64,000 nt of DNA from Antarctobacter albus (GTDB taxonomy: Bacteria; Pseudomonadota; Alphaproteobacteria; Rhodobacterales; Rhodobacteraceae). The notes beneath the pieces were generated by a model that was not told where the DNA came from, ran no database searches, and worked only from the letters and a program-made list of their open reading frames with translations. The DNA is taken from NCBI RefSeq assembly GCF_900101505.1, contig NZ_FMZI01000006.1:1-64000 (forward strand), in the 5' to 3' direction. Below, piece after piece: positions 1 to 8,650 of the stretch (positions are counted from its first letter, which is position 1; each line of letters opens with the position of its first letter). A program made the position numbers and the translations under genes.

Positions 1-342
1 GACCTGTTCCTGACTGCCGGACCCGTCAGCGATTACATCGGGGCGCGTGCCCTGGTCAGCGGGTTGCCCAAGGTGAAGTGGCTGCTCGGAGATCGTGGCT
101 ATGATGCCGATTGGTTTCGAGAAGCCTTGCAGGACAAGAAGATACATCCTTGCATCCCGGGCCGGAAGAAACGGAAGACGCACGTCCGGTACGACAAGCG
201 CAGATACAAACGTCGCAACCGGATCGAGATCATGTTCGGCAGGCTCAAGGACTGGAGGAGGGTTGCGACCCGTTATGACCGCTGCCCACGAACCTTCTTC
301 TCAGCAATCGCACTTGCTGCGACCGTAATCTTCTGGCTTTGA
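1..342 (+). CDS. IS5-family transposase, C-terminal part (5' end outside window)
   Basis: The frame is open from base 1 to a TGA at 340-342. The product carries the DDE-type C-terminal pattern of IS5-family transposases: GDRGYDADWFR, then a basic stretch RRYKRRNRIEIMFGRLKDWRR with the catalytic glutamate in the N-R-I-E context, then FFSAIALAATVIFWL. It would cut and join the ends of its own element. Only the last third of the protein is in the window, so whether the element is intact cannot be judged. The IS end appears to lie near 350-362 (GAGTCCTGACCCC), immediately before homology of the next gene begins, so this copy probably landed inside that gene. Confidence 0.85.
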   Translation, partial: DLFLTAGPVSDYIGARALVSGLPKVKWLLGDRGYDADWFREALQDKKIHPCIPGRKKRKTHVRYDKRRYKRRNRIEIMFGRLKDWRRVATRYDRCPRTFFSAIALAATVIFWL

Positions 343-363
343 GAGAGAACGAGTCCTGACCCC

Positions 364-630
364 AATGGTGAAACGCAAACCGTCAATATTGGCGGACGTG
401 TGAGATGGGCAATCGAGGAACTGCGGAAAGCTGGCCCGGCGGGCCGCACCGGACGCGAAGCATTGGGGCCGCGATGGGCGGCCTATATCTGGCAGGCCAA
501 GCACGTTCACGGCATCCCGATTGCCGATGCCTGGGAAAGCCATGAAGGCGAGCACCCCGGCAGGCACAAGCGCTGGTGGCTGGATAGCGAAATCCTTTCC
601 TGCATACAGGAAAGCGAGGGCCAGTCATGA
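364..630 (+). pseudogene. Winged-helix-type phage/plasmid ORF truncated at its 5' end by the IS
   Basis: The frame reads NGETQTVNIGGRVRWAIEEL and onward to GPRWAAYIWQAKHVHGIPIADAWE and RRxWLD-like ending, stopping at 628-630. This resembles short proteins found in front of Toprim/DUF3987 modules of Rhodobacteraceae integrative elements, which start some residues further upstream (family recollection, not searched). The recognisable part runs right up to the IS end near 362 without an ATG, so the natural start was probably lost to the insertion. A GTG at 400 could still start a 76-residue product. The stop overlaps the next start as ATGA, indicating a once-coupled operon. Function unknown beyond likely DNA binding. 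Confidence 0.5.
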
Positions 631-728
631 ACCGGCTGCAAATCTTCTATCTCCGCCGCTTGCACGGCCTGACCGAAGCACAGGCGCAGGCCGTCGCCGC
701 CCTGATCTGGGGGGCAGGCAATGACTGA
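627..728 (+). CDS. Small 33-aa ORF in the primase operon
   Basis: ATG at 627 overlaps the previous stop by four bases, and the stop (726-728) overlaps the start of the next gene. The product begins MNRLQIFYLRRLHGLTEAQA and ends in ALIWGAGND. Very short ORFs of this kind, with a Y-x-R-R-L-HGLTE-A core, sit at the same place in related integrative elements (family recollection). The double overlap is the main support for it being translated. No function can be given. Confidence 0.55.
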   Translation: MNRLQIFYLRRLHGLTEAQAQAVAALIWGAGND

Positions 729-1605
729 CGCACGCGACATGACAAACCGCCTTGGCGGCAAGTGGCTTCGCACCTATGGCACCGCGCCTTGCCCGGTTTG
801 CCAGCCCGAACGCCGGAAGGATCAAAACGCCCTGACGTTGCGTGATGGCGAGGCCGGGCGGTTGCTGGCGAACTGCAAGCGGTTGGACTGCGGTTTTCGC
901 GACATTCTGGCGGCGGCTGGCGTTGTCCCCGGAGAGTATCGCGCGCCGGATCCAGTGAAACTTGCCCGCCGCGAAGCGGAACAGCGAAACGAAACCGCAC
1001 GCCGCGCGCGTATTGCGCGGCAAAACTGGCAAGAGGCGCAGCCATTGGCCGGAACCGTGGCAGAAAGTTACCTGCGCGGACGCGGCATCACCTGCGATCT
1101 GCCCGATAAACTCCGTTATCATCCGGCCTGCTGGCACGGTGCCACAGCGAAACGCTATCCCGCCCTGGTCGCGGTGGTTGAGGGCGGCAACGGTTTTGCG
1201 GTCCACAGAACCTACCTTTCCATGGACACCTCGGAAAAAGCGGCAATCGAGCCAAACAAGGCCATGCTGGGGGCAACCGCAGGCGGCGCTGTGCGGCTCG
1301 CTGAAGCCCAAGGTTCGTTGGTGGTGGCTGAGGGCATAGAAACCGCCCTGAGCCTTGCCTGTGGCCTTCTGCGCGCACCTGCGACCATCTGGGCGGCGCT
1401 CTCCACCTCTGGAATGCGCGGGCTGCGACTTCCGCCCGACGCCGGGCGACTAACCATCGCCCCCGATGGCGACCCGGCGGGCCGCGCGGCTGCGCACGCT
1501 CTGGCCGAACGGGCACACGCGACCGGCTGGGCCGTGTCGCTTTTGCCCGCCCTCGATGGCCACGACTGGAATGATATTCTCATGATGAAAGGGACGCGCG
1601 CATGA
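721..1605 (+). CDS. Toprim-domain primase-like protein (zinc ribbon + Toprim)
   Basis: The 294-residue product has an N-terminal zinc-ribbon pattern (C24-x2-C27 and C52-x4-C57, separated by NALTLRDG), a middle DUF7146-like region, and a C-terminal Toprim domain with VVAEGIETALSLA holding the metal-binding glutamate and IAPDGDPAGRAAA holding the aspartates. Such proteins are primase-like factors in phages, satellites and plasmids, working with the neighbouring helicase-like gene to start replication. The ATG at 721 sits within the previous ORF; a second ATG at 739 is possible but would shorten the usual N-terminus. The stop overlaps the DUF3987 start by four bases, so the two are translationally coupled. 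Unlike the next two genes, this one looks intact. Confidence 0.85.
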   Translation: MTDARDMTNRLGGKWLRTYGTAPCPVCQPERRKDQNALTLRDGEAGRLLANCKRLDCGFRDILAAAGVVPGEYRAPDPVKLARREAEQRNETARRARIARQNWQEAQPLAGTVAESYLRGRGITCDLPDKLRYHPACWHGATAKRYPALVAVVEGGNGFAVHRTYLSMDTSEKAAIEPNKAMLGATAGGAVRLAEAQGSLVVAEGIETALSLACGLLRAPATIWAALSTSGMRGLRLPPDAGRLTIAPDGDPAGRAAAHALAERAHATGWAVSLLPALDGHDWNDILMMKGTRA

Positions 1606-3096
1606 CCGCCTTCAATCCCGCCGAACCCATCCCGTTCACACCCGAAGGACCGCAACCGCTGGTGCGCGAGATTGCCCTCGGCGCGCAGTATCCCGTCACC
1701 CATCTCGGACCATTGCGCGAGGCGGTGGAAGCGGTGCAGGGCATGGCGCAGGCCCCCGTCGCAATCCCGGCGGCTTCGGCCCTGGCGGTGGCATCGCTGG
1801 CGGTGCAGGGTTTTGCGAATGTGGAAACGCTGGGCGGGCCGCGTCCCGTGTCTCTCTACGCCCTGACCATCGCCCGCAGCGGCGAACGTAAATCGAGCTG
1901 TGACGGGCCGCTGATGGCCGCCCTGCGCGACCACGATAGGGAACAGGGCAAGGCCCAGCGCGAAGCCTTTACGGCTTGGCAGAATGCGCACGCGCTATGG
2001 AAAGGCGAGCGCGACCGCATCCTTGCCGAGGCCAAGAAGAGCAAGGGAGAAAAGCGCACCGCTGCGCAGGCCGACCTTGACGCGCTCGGGGCGGAACCGG
2101 CGGCACCGCCCAGCGCCGACCGCACCGTGACCGAACCGACCTTTGAAGGCCTGACCCGGCTTTTCGCCACGGGGCAACCGTCGCTCGGGATTTTCAGCGA
2201 CGAAGGAGGGCAATTCCTGGGCGGGCACGCCATGAACAGCGACAACCGGCAAAAGACGCTGGCCGCGCTGAATGACCTTTGGCAGGGCAACCCGATACGC
2301 CGCACGCGGGCCGGTGACGGGCACGCAACGCTCTACGGGCGCAGGCTGGCGGTGCACCTGATGGTGGAGCCTGCCGTCGCACGCGCCTTCATCGCCGACC
2401 GGATGGCGGCGGATACGGGCTTCCTGATTTGCGAACCGACTTCGACCATCGGCACACGGCTTCATGCGAACGCACGGGGCGATTCCGTGACCGTGGCGGA
2501 CTTCGGGCAACGGCTGCGCACGATACTGGAAACACCCTTGCCGATGGACGACGAAACCCGCGAACTCTTGCCCCGCGTACTGCCGCTCGCCCCCGAGGCC
2601 CGCGCGTTGCTGGTCCGCTTAGCCGATGCAATCGAGGCCGCGCAGGCCCCCCAGTGGCGACCTCGCAAACGTCACCGGCTATGCCAGCAAGGCGGCGGAA
2701 CAAGCCGCGCGCATCGCGGGTGTGCTGACGCTATGGCGCGACTTGGATGCACCTTCCGTCACTGCGCGGGACATGGGCGAGGGCATCGCGCTTGCGCAAT
2801 TCTACCTGTCCGAGGCGGTGCGATTGGCCGACGCTGCGACGGTATCACAAGAAATCGACCGGGCCGAAGCACTGCGCAAATGGCTGCTGGAAAGCTGGGA
2901 ACATTCTGACGTCATGGTGCGCGACGTGGTGCGGCTCGGGCCGAACCCGCTTCGCGAAAGCCCGAAGGCCCGTGCCGCTCTGGGCATCCTTGAGCGGCAC
3001 GGATGGATTGCGCCGCTCGCCCCTGGAACGGTGGTGCGCGGGGCTGCGCGGAATAAAGCGTGGGCAATCGTGAAGGGTGGCGGCGATGTGGTTTGA
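1602..3096 (+). pseudogene. DUF3987 helicase-like replication protein, disrupted by a +1 frameshift
   Basis: The first frame (from ATG 1602) gives a DUF3987/YfjI-like protein with the ATPase-region signature ARSGERKSSCDGPLM and EPTFEGLTRLFATGQPSLGIFSDEGGQFLGGHAM, typical of phage and satellite primase-helicases. Around 2647-2652 there is a run of six C. Beyond it the genuine continuation (SGDLANVTGYASKAAEQAAR, then IAGVLTLW and a helical C-terminus ending at 3096) lies in the next frame, while the original frame continues as nonsense to 2909. Reading five C instead of six restores one continuous protein of about 498 residues. This is a one-base insertion in a homopolymer: either real decay of the element or a base-calling error. 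Confidence 0.75.
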
Positions 3097-3444
3097 TGTG
3101 TCCGCCGCGCTTGCTGAAATCGAAGGCGACACAGAGCCCGCCGCCGAGGCTCGACCCGCTGCGACAATCGCGACACCTGCGACACAAGCCCCGGATCCAC
3201 GCCCCGTGTCGCGATTGTCGCAAGTGTCGCAACACGCCCGCCCGCGACCCCGGCGCGCCCCGTCCCCCCTTCATGGCTGGACGGAGAACCTTTCCCGCAC
3301 GGCAAGTCCCCTGGTGGCCGCCCATTGACCTGGACGGGCCGTGTCGTGTCGCTGGACGATTGGCGCACACTGTCGGATTGGGACCGCCACGGGCCGGGTG
3401 GGCGGCGGTGGTGCTGCAAGAGGAGGCAGTGGCTTGAATCTTGA
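3086..3444 (+). pseudogene. Small conserved ORF after DUF3987, frameshifted
   Basis: The ATG at 3086 lies inside the end of the DUF3987 frame. It opens MWFDVSAALAEIEGDTEPAA and an Ala/Thr/Pro-rich linker, which in this frame runs out as low-complexity sequence to 3328. In the overlapping frame, from about 3203 to 3444, a sensible continuation appears: RVAIVASVA, then GRPLTWTGRVVSLDDWRTLS and DWDRHGP. Restoring one C in the CCCC run at 3202-3205 would join the two into one protein of about 120 residues, the arrangement I recall for this gene in related elements. Function unknown. A second indel so close to the first supports decay of the module. Confidence 0.5.
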
Positions 3445-3487
3445 TCGAAAGGTTTGCAAGATTTGACCTAACCTGCAGTGACCAGAT

Positions 3488-3808
3488 GTGAGGATGATAT
3501 GGGGCTGGATCGACCGACGAGGGATGAAGCCTGTGGCTATAGGCAGGAAAAACTGGATGTTTGCCGGTTCTAAGGGCGGCGGAGAAGCCATGGCCACCGC
3601 CTTCACCGTCATCGAGACCGCCAAGTTGAACGGCATAGATCCCCAAGCCTGGCTGACCTGGGTGCTCGGGCGCATCGCTGACCACAAGACCAACCGTCAC
3701 GACGAACTGATGCCTTGGAGTTACGCTGCGCAGGCGGCGCAAGCGAGACCGCCGACGCCCTGCCAGAGCACCTTCACCGGGCGGTCACGCTTCAGGCGAT
3801 CTGAATAG
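3488..3808 (+). pseudogene. IS66-family transposase, C-terminal fragment
   Basis: Only the last part of an IS66-type TnpC transposase is present. From about 3527 the product reads [20 protein letters not shown], then [36 protein letters not shown], which are diagnostic C-terminal motifs of the family. Homology stops near 3728 and the frame wanders to 3808, overlapping the 3' end of the RTX gene on the other strand. The N-terminal zinc and catalytic regions are missing, so it is inactive. It marks the left edge of the exopolysaccharide block. Confidence 0.8.
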
Positions 3809-5024
3809 CGCTGATCACAAGCTCTTCGAAGCTGGCTTCGTCGAGCATTTTGCTGTTTTCGATCGATATATGCAGATCGCCAAACTGCAAGAGACCATCG
3901 CCCGATGGCTGCACGATGAAGGCGTCGGCAAGCATTAGCAGGGGATCTGCTGCCGCCAACAGTTCATCGAAACCGGCAAGGACTATGATATCGTCCGCGT
4001 TCAAATCAATGATGGTGTCGCTGGATCCATCGCTGGTTTCGGCATCGAAGACAAACCAATCGGTCCCAGAGCCGCCCGACAGGCTGTCTGCGCCAAACCC
4101 GCCGATCAGGGTATCGTCTCCCGAGGTCCCGATGAGCGTATCGTCTCCGTCGCCACCGCTCATGGAATCATTGCCGCTTTGGCCTTCGAGCAGGTCATTG
4201 CCGGCAGATCCGATCAGGGTATCGTTATCCTTGCCGCCAAAGAGGTTGTCTGATCCATCGCCACCGTCGATCAAGTCATTGCCGTTGCCGCCGTAGATCA
4301 TGTCCACGTCGTCACCGCCATACAGGCTGTCATCGCCTGTGTCTCCGTATAGCCGATCCTCGCCCGCGCCGCCGTCGAGCAGGTCATTGTCCTTGCCACC
4401 TTTCAGCAAGTCAGCGCCGTCGCCACCTTGCAAGGTGTCTGCGTCATCGCCACCGGACAATTTGTCCGCGCCGGAACCACCCACCAGAAGGTCCTCGCCA
4501 GAGTCGCCGAAAAGGCTGTCATCCGCCGCGTTGCCAAGAACCGTATCATTGCCCGAGTTGCCGAAGACAGGCCCGGATGCGCCACCGGCAAGCAGGATGA
4601 CCGTGTCGTCCCCGTCCTTGGCATCGCGTTCCGTTTCCGACGGAGACAGAAAGACGAAATCGTCTTCGACAGTGAACAGGCCTCGGTCTTCGGCAAAGCT
4701 TATTCCGTCGGGACCGATCGAAACCTGTACAGGTTCCAGATGCATATCAACGGTGCGCAGGAACAGGCCCGAAGGGCTTACCGAAACCGACGCGCCGATC
4801 TTGGAAATGCGATCCAGGAAGGATTCCGGAATCTCGTCCAGAGAGGGCAACCACTTACCTTGCCCCTTGTGCCCGGGGTGGGCCGCGTCAAGCGAGCGCG
4901 CCCATTTCAGCAAGAGGGCTTCGGTTGGTGGGGCAAGATCGAGGTCGGGAATTGGCCCGCGTGGGACGTTGCCGGGTGTGCCGGCCGACTTCGCAAGAGT
5001 CTTGGCGGCTTTGGGTACTGGCAT
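3792..5024 (-). CDS. RTX (hemolysin-type calcium-binding repeat) protein
   Basis: The 410-residue protein has an N-terminal region of about 150 residues without a Sec signal peptide and without recognisable catalytic motifs, then about 19 nonapeptide repeats of the GGxGxDxLx type (residues about 155-325), then an acidic hydrophobic C-terminus of about 85 residues. This is the build of type I secreted, calcium-folded extracellular proteins; export would depend on an ABC/HlyD/TolC system not seen in this window. It follows the algD-like gene by 58 bp on the same strand, so it may be co-expressed and could act in the extracellular matrix. Some alginate epimerases carry similar RTX modules, but no epimerase domain is visible here. 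Confidence 0.85.
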   Translation of the reverse strand: MPVPKAAKTLAKSAGTPGNVPRGPIPDLDLAPPTEALLLKWARSLDAAHPGHKGQGKWLPSLDEIPESFLDRISKIGASVSVSPSGLFLRTVDMHLEPVQVSIGPDGISFAEDRGLFTVEDDFVFLSPSETERDAKDGDDTVILLAGGASGPVFGNSGNDTVLGNAADDSLFGDSGEDLLVGGSGADKLSGGDDADTLQGGDGADLLKGGKDNDLLDGGAGEDRLYGDTGDDSLYGGDDVDMIYGGNGNDLIDGGDGSDNLFGGKDNDTLIGSAGNDLLEGQSGNDSMSGGDGDDTLIGTSGDDTLIGGFGADSLSGGSGTDWFVFDAETSDGSSDTIIDLNADDIIVLAGFDELLAAADPLLMLADAFIVQPSGDGLLQFGDLHISIENSKMLDEASFEELVISAIQIA

Positions 5025-5082
5025 GGTCTTTCACTCCGAATGAATTGTATTGCGCGGCTCCGCCTGTCGGCCCGCAAACTGG

Positions 5083-6486
5083 TTACCAACCGATGCCTTG
5101 GCAGTGCGCGGGTTCGGTCTGTCCGGCAAACAGGCGAGCAACGTCGATGACCGGAACAAACACGTCCTGCGCCGCCTGGCGGTATTCAGGCAGGGCGTGG
5201 GTCACGATCACCGCATCCGCGTCATGAAGCGTGTCCGCGATGTCTTCGCTCAGAAGCTGCGGCAACTGCTGGCAGAGGTCTTGCAAACCCGGTTTCGTCG
5301 AGGCCGCGTGGCGCGCACTTTCGGCAACATTGTCAGATGTCACGAAGTGGTCATGTGCGCTGACGGCGATGCCTTTCTCCTGAAGCTGGGCGATCACGTC
5401 CAGGATCGGGCTTTCGCGCAGGTCGTTGGTGCCGGGCTTGAAGGCAAGGCCAAGTACGGCCACCTTGCGGGGTCGCGCGGCAAGAAGCATGGCAACGGCC
5501 CGGTCGATCTGCGCCAGGTTGGACTGGTCAAGGCTGCCGATCAGGGGCAGGTCCACGTTTCGGCTCTGCGCCAAATGGTTCATCGCCCGCACTTCCTTGG
5601 GCAGGCAGGACCCGCCGTAGGCGAAGCCCGGCTTTAGGTAATAGGGCGACAAATTCAGCTTGGTGTCCTGGCAAAAGATGTCCATGACGTCTCTTCCGTC
5701 GATATTCAGAGCCTTGGACAGGCGACCGATCTCGTTTGCGAAGCAGACCTTGTTCGCGTGCCAGACATTGTCGACGTATTTGACCAGTTCGGCGGTTTCG
5801 ATTTCGGTCAGGATCGGCTTGGCATCGACGGGCTCGAAGATCCGGGCCACGATTGCGACAGAGCGTTCATCCGACGCGCCGATGACCGTCTTGGGCGGCG
5901 TCCGGAAGTCATCTACCGCGACACCTTCGCGCAAGAATTCGGGAACAAAGGCGATGCCGAAGTCGACGCCGGCCGCCTTGCGTGACGCTTGCTCGATCCG
6001 GCGTGCCATGACGTTCATCGTGGTTCCCGGCGGAACAGAACACCGCAAAACGACCACGTGAAAGCTCTTCTTGGTTGCGATGGCGGCACCGATCGTATCG
6101 GCCACGCTTTCGATGTAACGCAAGTCACAAGAGCCATCGGAGGCGGTCGGCGTGCCGACGGAAACAAAGGTCGCATCCGTACCGGCAACGGCCGCACAGA
6201 GGTCGTCGGTGGCAGAGATTGCCCCGCACTTGACGCCGTCGGCCAACAGGTCATCGAGGCCCGCTTCGTGAATCGGGGATTTGCCTTCCATGACGTTCGC
6301 GATCTTGAGCGGATCGACGTCCACGCCAACGACCTGGTGGCCGAGCGATGCAAGACATCCAGCGGTCACCGATCCGACGTAGCCGAGACCGACGACGCTG
6401 ATGCGCGGTTTGTGGTCCGGAACCAGATAGGGCTGGAACCCCCTCGACACATCTGAATGCCAGTTCGCAGAGACAGCGTCCAACAT
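5083..6486 (-). CDS. algD: GDP-mannose 6-dehydrogenase (AlgD-like nucleotide-sugar dehydrogenase)
   Basis: The 467-residue protein has the NAD-binding motif GLGYVG (residues 33-38), the central helix with NVWHANKVCFANEIGRLSKA, and the active-site motif GGSCLPKEVRA with catalytic Cys near 294. The match to Pseudomonas AlgD extends to KLNLSPYYLKPGFAYGGSC and the terminal QGIGW, which favours GDP-mannose over UDP-glucose. It would oxidise GDP-mannose twice to GDP-mannuronate, the precursor of alginate-like polymers. A 27-residue N-terminal extension precedes the usual start. It lies downstream of the alg8- and alg44-like genes on the same strand, but an IS1595-type transposon now sits between them, 178 bp upstream of its start. 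Confidence 0.85.
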   Translation of the reverse strand: MLDAVSANWHSDVSRGFQPYLVPDHKPRISVVGLGYVGSVTAGCLASLGHQVVGVDVDPLKIANVMEGKSPIHEAGLDDLLADGVKCGAISATDDLCAAVAGTDATFVSVGTPTASDGSCDLRYIESVADTIGAAIATKKSFHVVVLRCSVPPGTTMNVMARRIEQASRKAAGVDFGIAFVPEFLREGVAVDDFRTPPKTVIGASDERSVAIVARIFEPVDAKPILTEIETAELVKYVDNVWHANKVCFANEIGRLSKALNIDGRDVMDIFCQDTKLNLSPYYLKPGFAYGGSCLPKEVRAMNHLAQSRNVDLPLIGSLDQSNLAQIDRAVAMLLAARPRKVAVLGLAFKPGTNDLRESPILDVIAQLQEKGIAVSAHDHFVTSDNVAESARHAASTKPGLQDLCQQLPQLLSEDIADTLHDADAVIVTHALPEYRQAAQDVFVPVIDVARLFAGQTEPAHCQGIGW

Positions 6487-6566
6487 TTGCTCATTACCTC
6501 GATTTCTGTTTCTTTAAGTTGGACAATCAACCTTCATTGTGGTCGAAATTGGACGCTATTAAGAAT

Positions 6567-6594
6567 ATGTTAGGATTTGCAGGACTCGCCTCAA
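6567..6594 (-). promoter_or_regulatory. Possible sigma-70-type promoter for algD
   Basis: On the minus strand TTGAGG is followed after 16 bp by TAACAT, in an AT-rich stretch about 80-110 bp upstream of the algD start. It lies on the algD side of the transposon and would allow algD and the RTX gene to be expressed even though the transposon separates them from alg8. Weak match; position only suggestive. Confidence 0.25.
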
Positions 6595-6656
6595 CTTATT
6601 GACGGTAAAGCGAAAATTCGGATGCCTCTGGTGTTTGAAACCGGACATCGTCACCA

Positions 6657-6664
6657 AAAGGGAA
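6657..6664. repeat. Left target-site duplication of the IS1595-type transposon
   Basis: AAAGGGAA lies immediately outside the left inverted repeat and is repeated exactly at 9558-9565 outside the right one. Eight bases is the duplication length known for the IS1595 family. Confidence 0.9.
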
Positions 6665-6688
6665 GGGGTTTATCCCCTTGACGCAAGT
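6665..6688. repeat. Left terminal inverted repeat of the transposon
   Basis: Twenty-four bases starting GGGGTTTATCCCC and ending CGCAAGT. It pairs with 9534-9557, with one mismatch at the sixth base. The first 13 bases contain an inner GGGG/CCCC symmetry. Confidence 0.9.
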
Positions 6689-6768
6689 GATTCAAAACTG
6701 CCGCAATCTGGCGGCGGCGTGACGCCGCAGGTCTAGCCTTGCGGTCCAGTAGAAACTACCTTGAGAAC

Positions 6769-7956
6769 ATGAGCGCAGCAGGCACCCAACTTCCGTACAA
6801 TCCGCGCGTCCTTGAGTGGGCGCGTGTTCGTACGGGCATGGCTGTCGACGAAGTCGCAAAAAAGATCAATGTTGCAACTCAGAAGATAATTGACTGGGAG
6901 TCAGGAAAGTCCACGCCCACTACGCGCCAAGGTCGGATGCTGGCAGCGTCTTATGACAGGCACTTTCTTGAGTTTTTCTCGGACAGCATACCACAACCTT
7001 CTGAGGTTGTGCTGGTGCCAGACTACCGAACCTTCAAAGGCAAACAAGCGCCTGGTCCAAAAGAAACCCGCTCAATGATTGCCGTGCAGGAATGGGCGGA
7101 GGAGCAAAGGCTAAACGCTCTAGCGATTATTGAAGAACTTGGGGACCGCCCGCCCGTTTTCTCCCAAAACCTTCGATTTAACCTTGACGCGGATATTGAA
7201 ACGGCTGCTGAAATCAGCCGCGAAGCAATGGGCCTCAGCATCGACGACCAGCTCCAACTCAAAAAAGCGCTTCGATACACATTCCCTGAAATTCTTCGCG
7301 ACAAGATAGAAGGCATGGGGGTACTTGTACTCAAGCAAAGTGGGATTACAAAGCTTGGCGCGCGTGGGATTTGCCTATTTGCAGAGCCGCTTCCTGTAAT
7401 TATCTATGGGAATGAGTCACCGGGTGCGCAGGCGTTCACGCTGGCCCACGAATTTGGTCATGTGCTGCTTGGATCAAGTGGTATAAGCGGACAGCCTCGT
7501 CTTGGAGGAAAGTCAGGCCACAAGGCAATTGAGGATTGGTGCAACAGATTTGCTTCGGCATTTCTTGCCCCCAAGGCTTCCATAGAGCGGGCGCTGGAAA
7601 AGCCTTCTAAACCCCTGGAGCAATTTGACACAATCGCCCTTGGGGATCTTGCCCAGATGTTCGCTATGAGCCGTCATGCGATGCTCATCAGGCTTGTCAA
7701 TCTAGGTTATGTGCGGCCTGAATTCTATTGGAAAACAATGCGTCCGCTTTTCCTCGAAGAAGAGGAAAACCATAAGTCTTTCGGGCGTCCACCATACTAC
7801 GGGAAAAGATACGTCAATGCGAAAGGTCGCTTTTATACTGGACTTGTGATGTCGGCTTGGAGTGGTGGGCACGTGACCGCGCACAACGCAGCCGAGTACA
7901 TGGGCATTAAGAATTTAGAGCACCTAAAAGATATCCGCGAGGATTATGGATTTTGA
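6769..7956 (+). CDS. XRE-family HTH plus ImmA/IrrE metallopeptidase (antitoxin-like)
   Basis: The 395-residue protein begins with an HTH region (VLEWARVRTGMAVDEVAKKI then IIDWESGKSTP, residues 13-50) and carries a zinc-protease domain with HEFGH at 227-231 followed by a downstream acidic helix (EDWCNRFASAFLAP). This COG2856 architecture is common for regulators that cleave repressors and for antitoxins encoded with PIN-like toxins. The stop overlaps the TTG start of the DUF4411 gene, so the pair is coupled. I chose ATG 6769; a TTG at 6739 is in frame but adds ten residues not expected in the family. Base composition is clearly lower in GC than the flanking chromosome, consistent with transfer. 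Confidence 0.88.
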   Translation: MSAAGTQLPYNPRVLEWARVRTGMAVDEVAKKINVATQKIIDWESGKSTPTTRQGRMLAASYDRHFLEFFSDSIPQPSEVVLVPDYRTFKGKQAPGPKETRSMIAVQEWAEEQRLNALAIIEELGDRPPVFSQNLRFNLDADIETAAEISREAMGLSIDDQLQLKKALRYTFPEILRDKIEGMGVLVLKQSGITKLGARGICLFAEPLPVIIYGNESPGAQAFTLAHEFGHVLLGSSGISGQPRLGGKSGHKAIEDWCNRFASAFLAPKASIERALEKPSKPLEQFDTIALGDLAQMFAMSRHAMLIRLVNLGYVRPEFYWKTMRPLFLEEEENHKSFGRPPYYGKRYVNAKGRFYTGLVMSAWSGGHVTAHNAAEYMGIKNLEHLKDIREDYGF

Positions 7957-8462
7957 CCCATAAGTATTGCCTCGATACGTCCGGTTTCTCCAATCCTCTG
8001 ATGGATATGCCAGAGGACATTCACAAAACACTGTGGCCAAGTGTAGTTGCGAAAATTGATGCTCACATTTTCTGCTGGAATGTGGAGATCGCTACTGAGA
8101 TGAGTTCCATCCAAGGAGCCGTGGGTGCTGCGCTCAAAAATTGCAATGGTTCGTGCTGCTTTGTGGAGGGTGAGGGCAGTTGGAATTGGGGAGTGTACAT
8201 TGCGACAAACAACACATGGCGGGATCAGTTTAAGCAGTACATCTCCGAATACAACGGGAACCGAAAAAACACAATTGGCCTCAATGACTTGTCCATTGTT
8301 GCGCTTGCTCACACACTGGAATTACCAGTCGTCAGCATGGAGGCCCCCAACCTTGGGCAACCTAGCCAAACAAAACTGCGAATACCGGATTTGTGCAAAG
8401 TGGTCCAAGTCGAACACTTCAACTTCACGCAGCTATGTCGAAAAGAGGGGATAAGCGGATGA
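7953..8462 (+). CDS. DUF4411 family PIN-like protein (probable toxin)
   Basis: The 169-residue product starts with YCLDTSGFSNP, placing the first conserved Asp of a PIN-like nuclease fold at residue 8, and later has NDLSIVALAHTLELPVVSMEAP, the usual second acidic motif. DUF4411 proteins are typically encoded right after ImmA/IrrE-HTH proteins, as here, and are regarded as toxins of two-gene modules (family knowledge; ribonuclease activity is inferred). The TTG start at 7953 overlaps the preceding stop. The next ATG (8002) would remove the first acidic motif, so TTG is preferred. It is passenger cargo of the IS1595-type transposon. Confidence 0.8.
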   Translation: MTHKYCLDTSGFSNPLMDMPEDIHKTLWPSVVAKIDAHIFCWNVEIATEMSSIQGAVGAALKNCNGSCCFVEGEGSWNWGVYIATNNTWRDQFKQYISEYNGNRKNTIGLNDLSIVALAHTLELPVVSMEAPNLGQPSQTKLRIPDLCKVVQVEHFNFTQLCRKEGISG

Positions 8463-8650
8463 ATCTATCCTTGATGCAAGCGTTGAATGAAGATCGCTTG
8501 GAAGACTTCATCGCCCAAGAGGAAGCCCGAGGGGTTGGCCCCATCAGCGAGGCAGACTTTGACGCGACCGCCTCTGCCGTTATCAAAACGCCGCAACCAG
8601 ACGATCAAACATCAGGTTCACCTCGCCGCGATGGTTCGCGCGGAAAGTGA
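8459..8650 (+). CDS. Small third passenger ORF (63 aa) overlapping the transposase 3' end
   Basis: ATG 8459 overlaps the DUF4411 stop (ATGA), so it is likely translated in the same operon. The product opens MNLSLMQALNEDRLEDFIAQ and continues EEARGVGPISEADFDATASA, an acidic helical stretch, and ends in a basic, Ser/Gly-rich tail. Its last 68 bases are antisense to the end of the convergent transposase gene, so the tail is constrained by the transposase sequence. Similar small ORFs occur next to DUF4411-type modules, but their function is unknown to me. Confidence 0.6.
   Translation: MNLSLMQALNEDRLEDFIAQEEARGVGPISEADFDATASAVIKTPQPDDQTSGSPRRDGSRGK

Noticed and set aside
4000-4600. Regular DNA repetition that could suggest a CRISPR array
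   Set aside because: It is the coding sequence of the RTX nonapeptide repeats; units are 27 bp, diverged and in frame, with no spacers.
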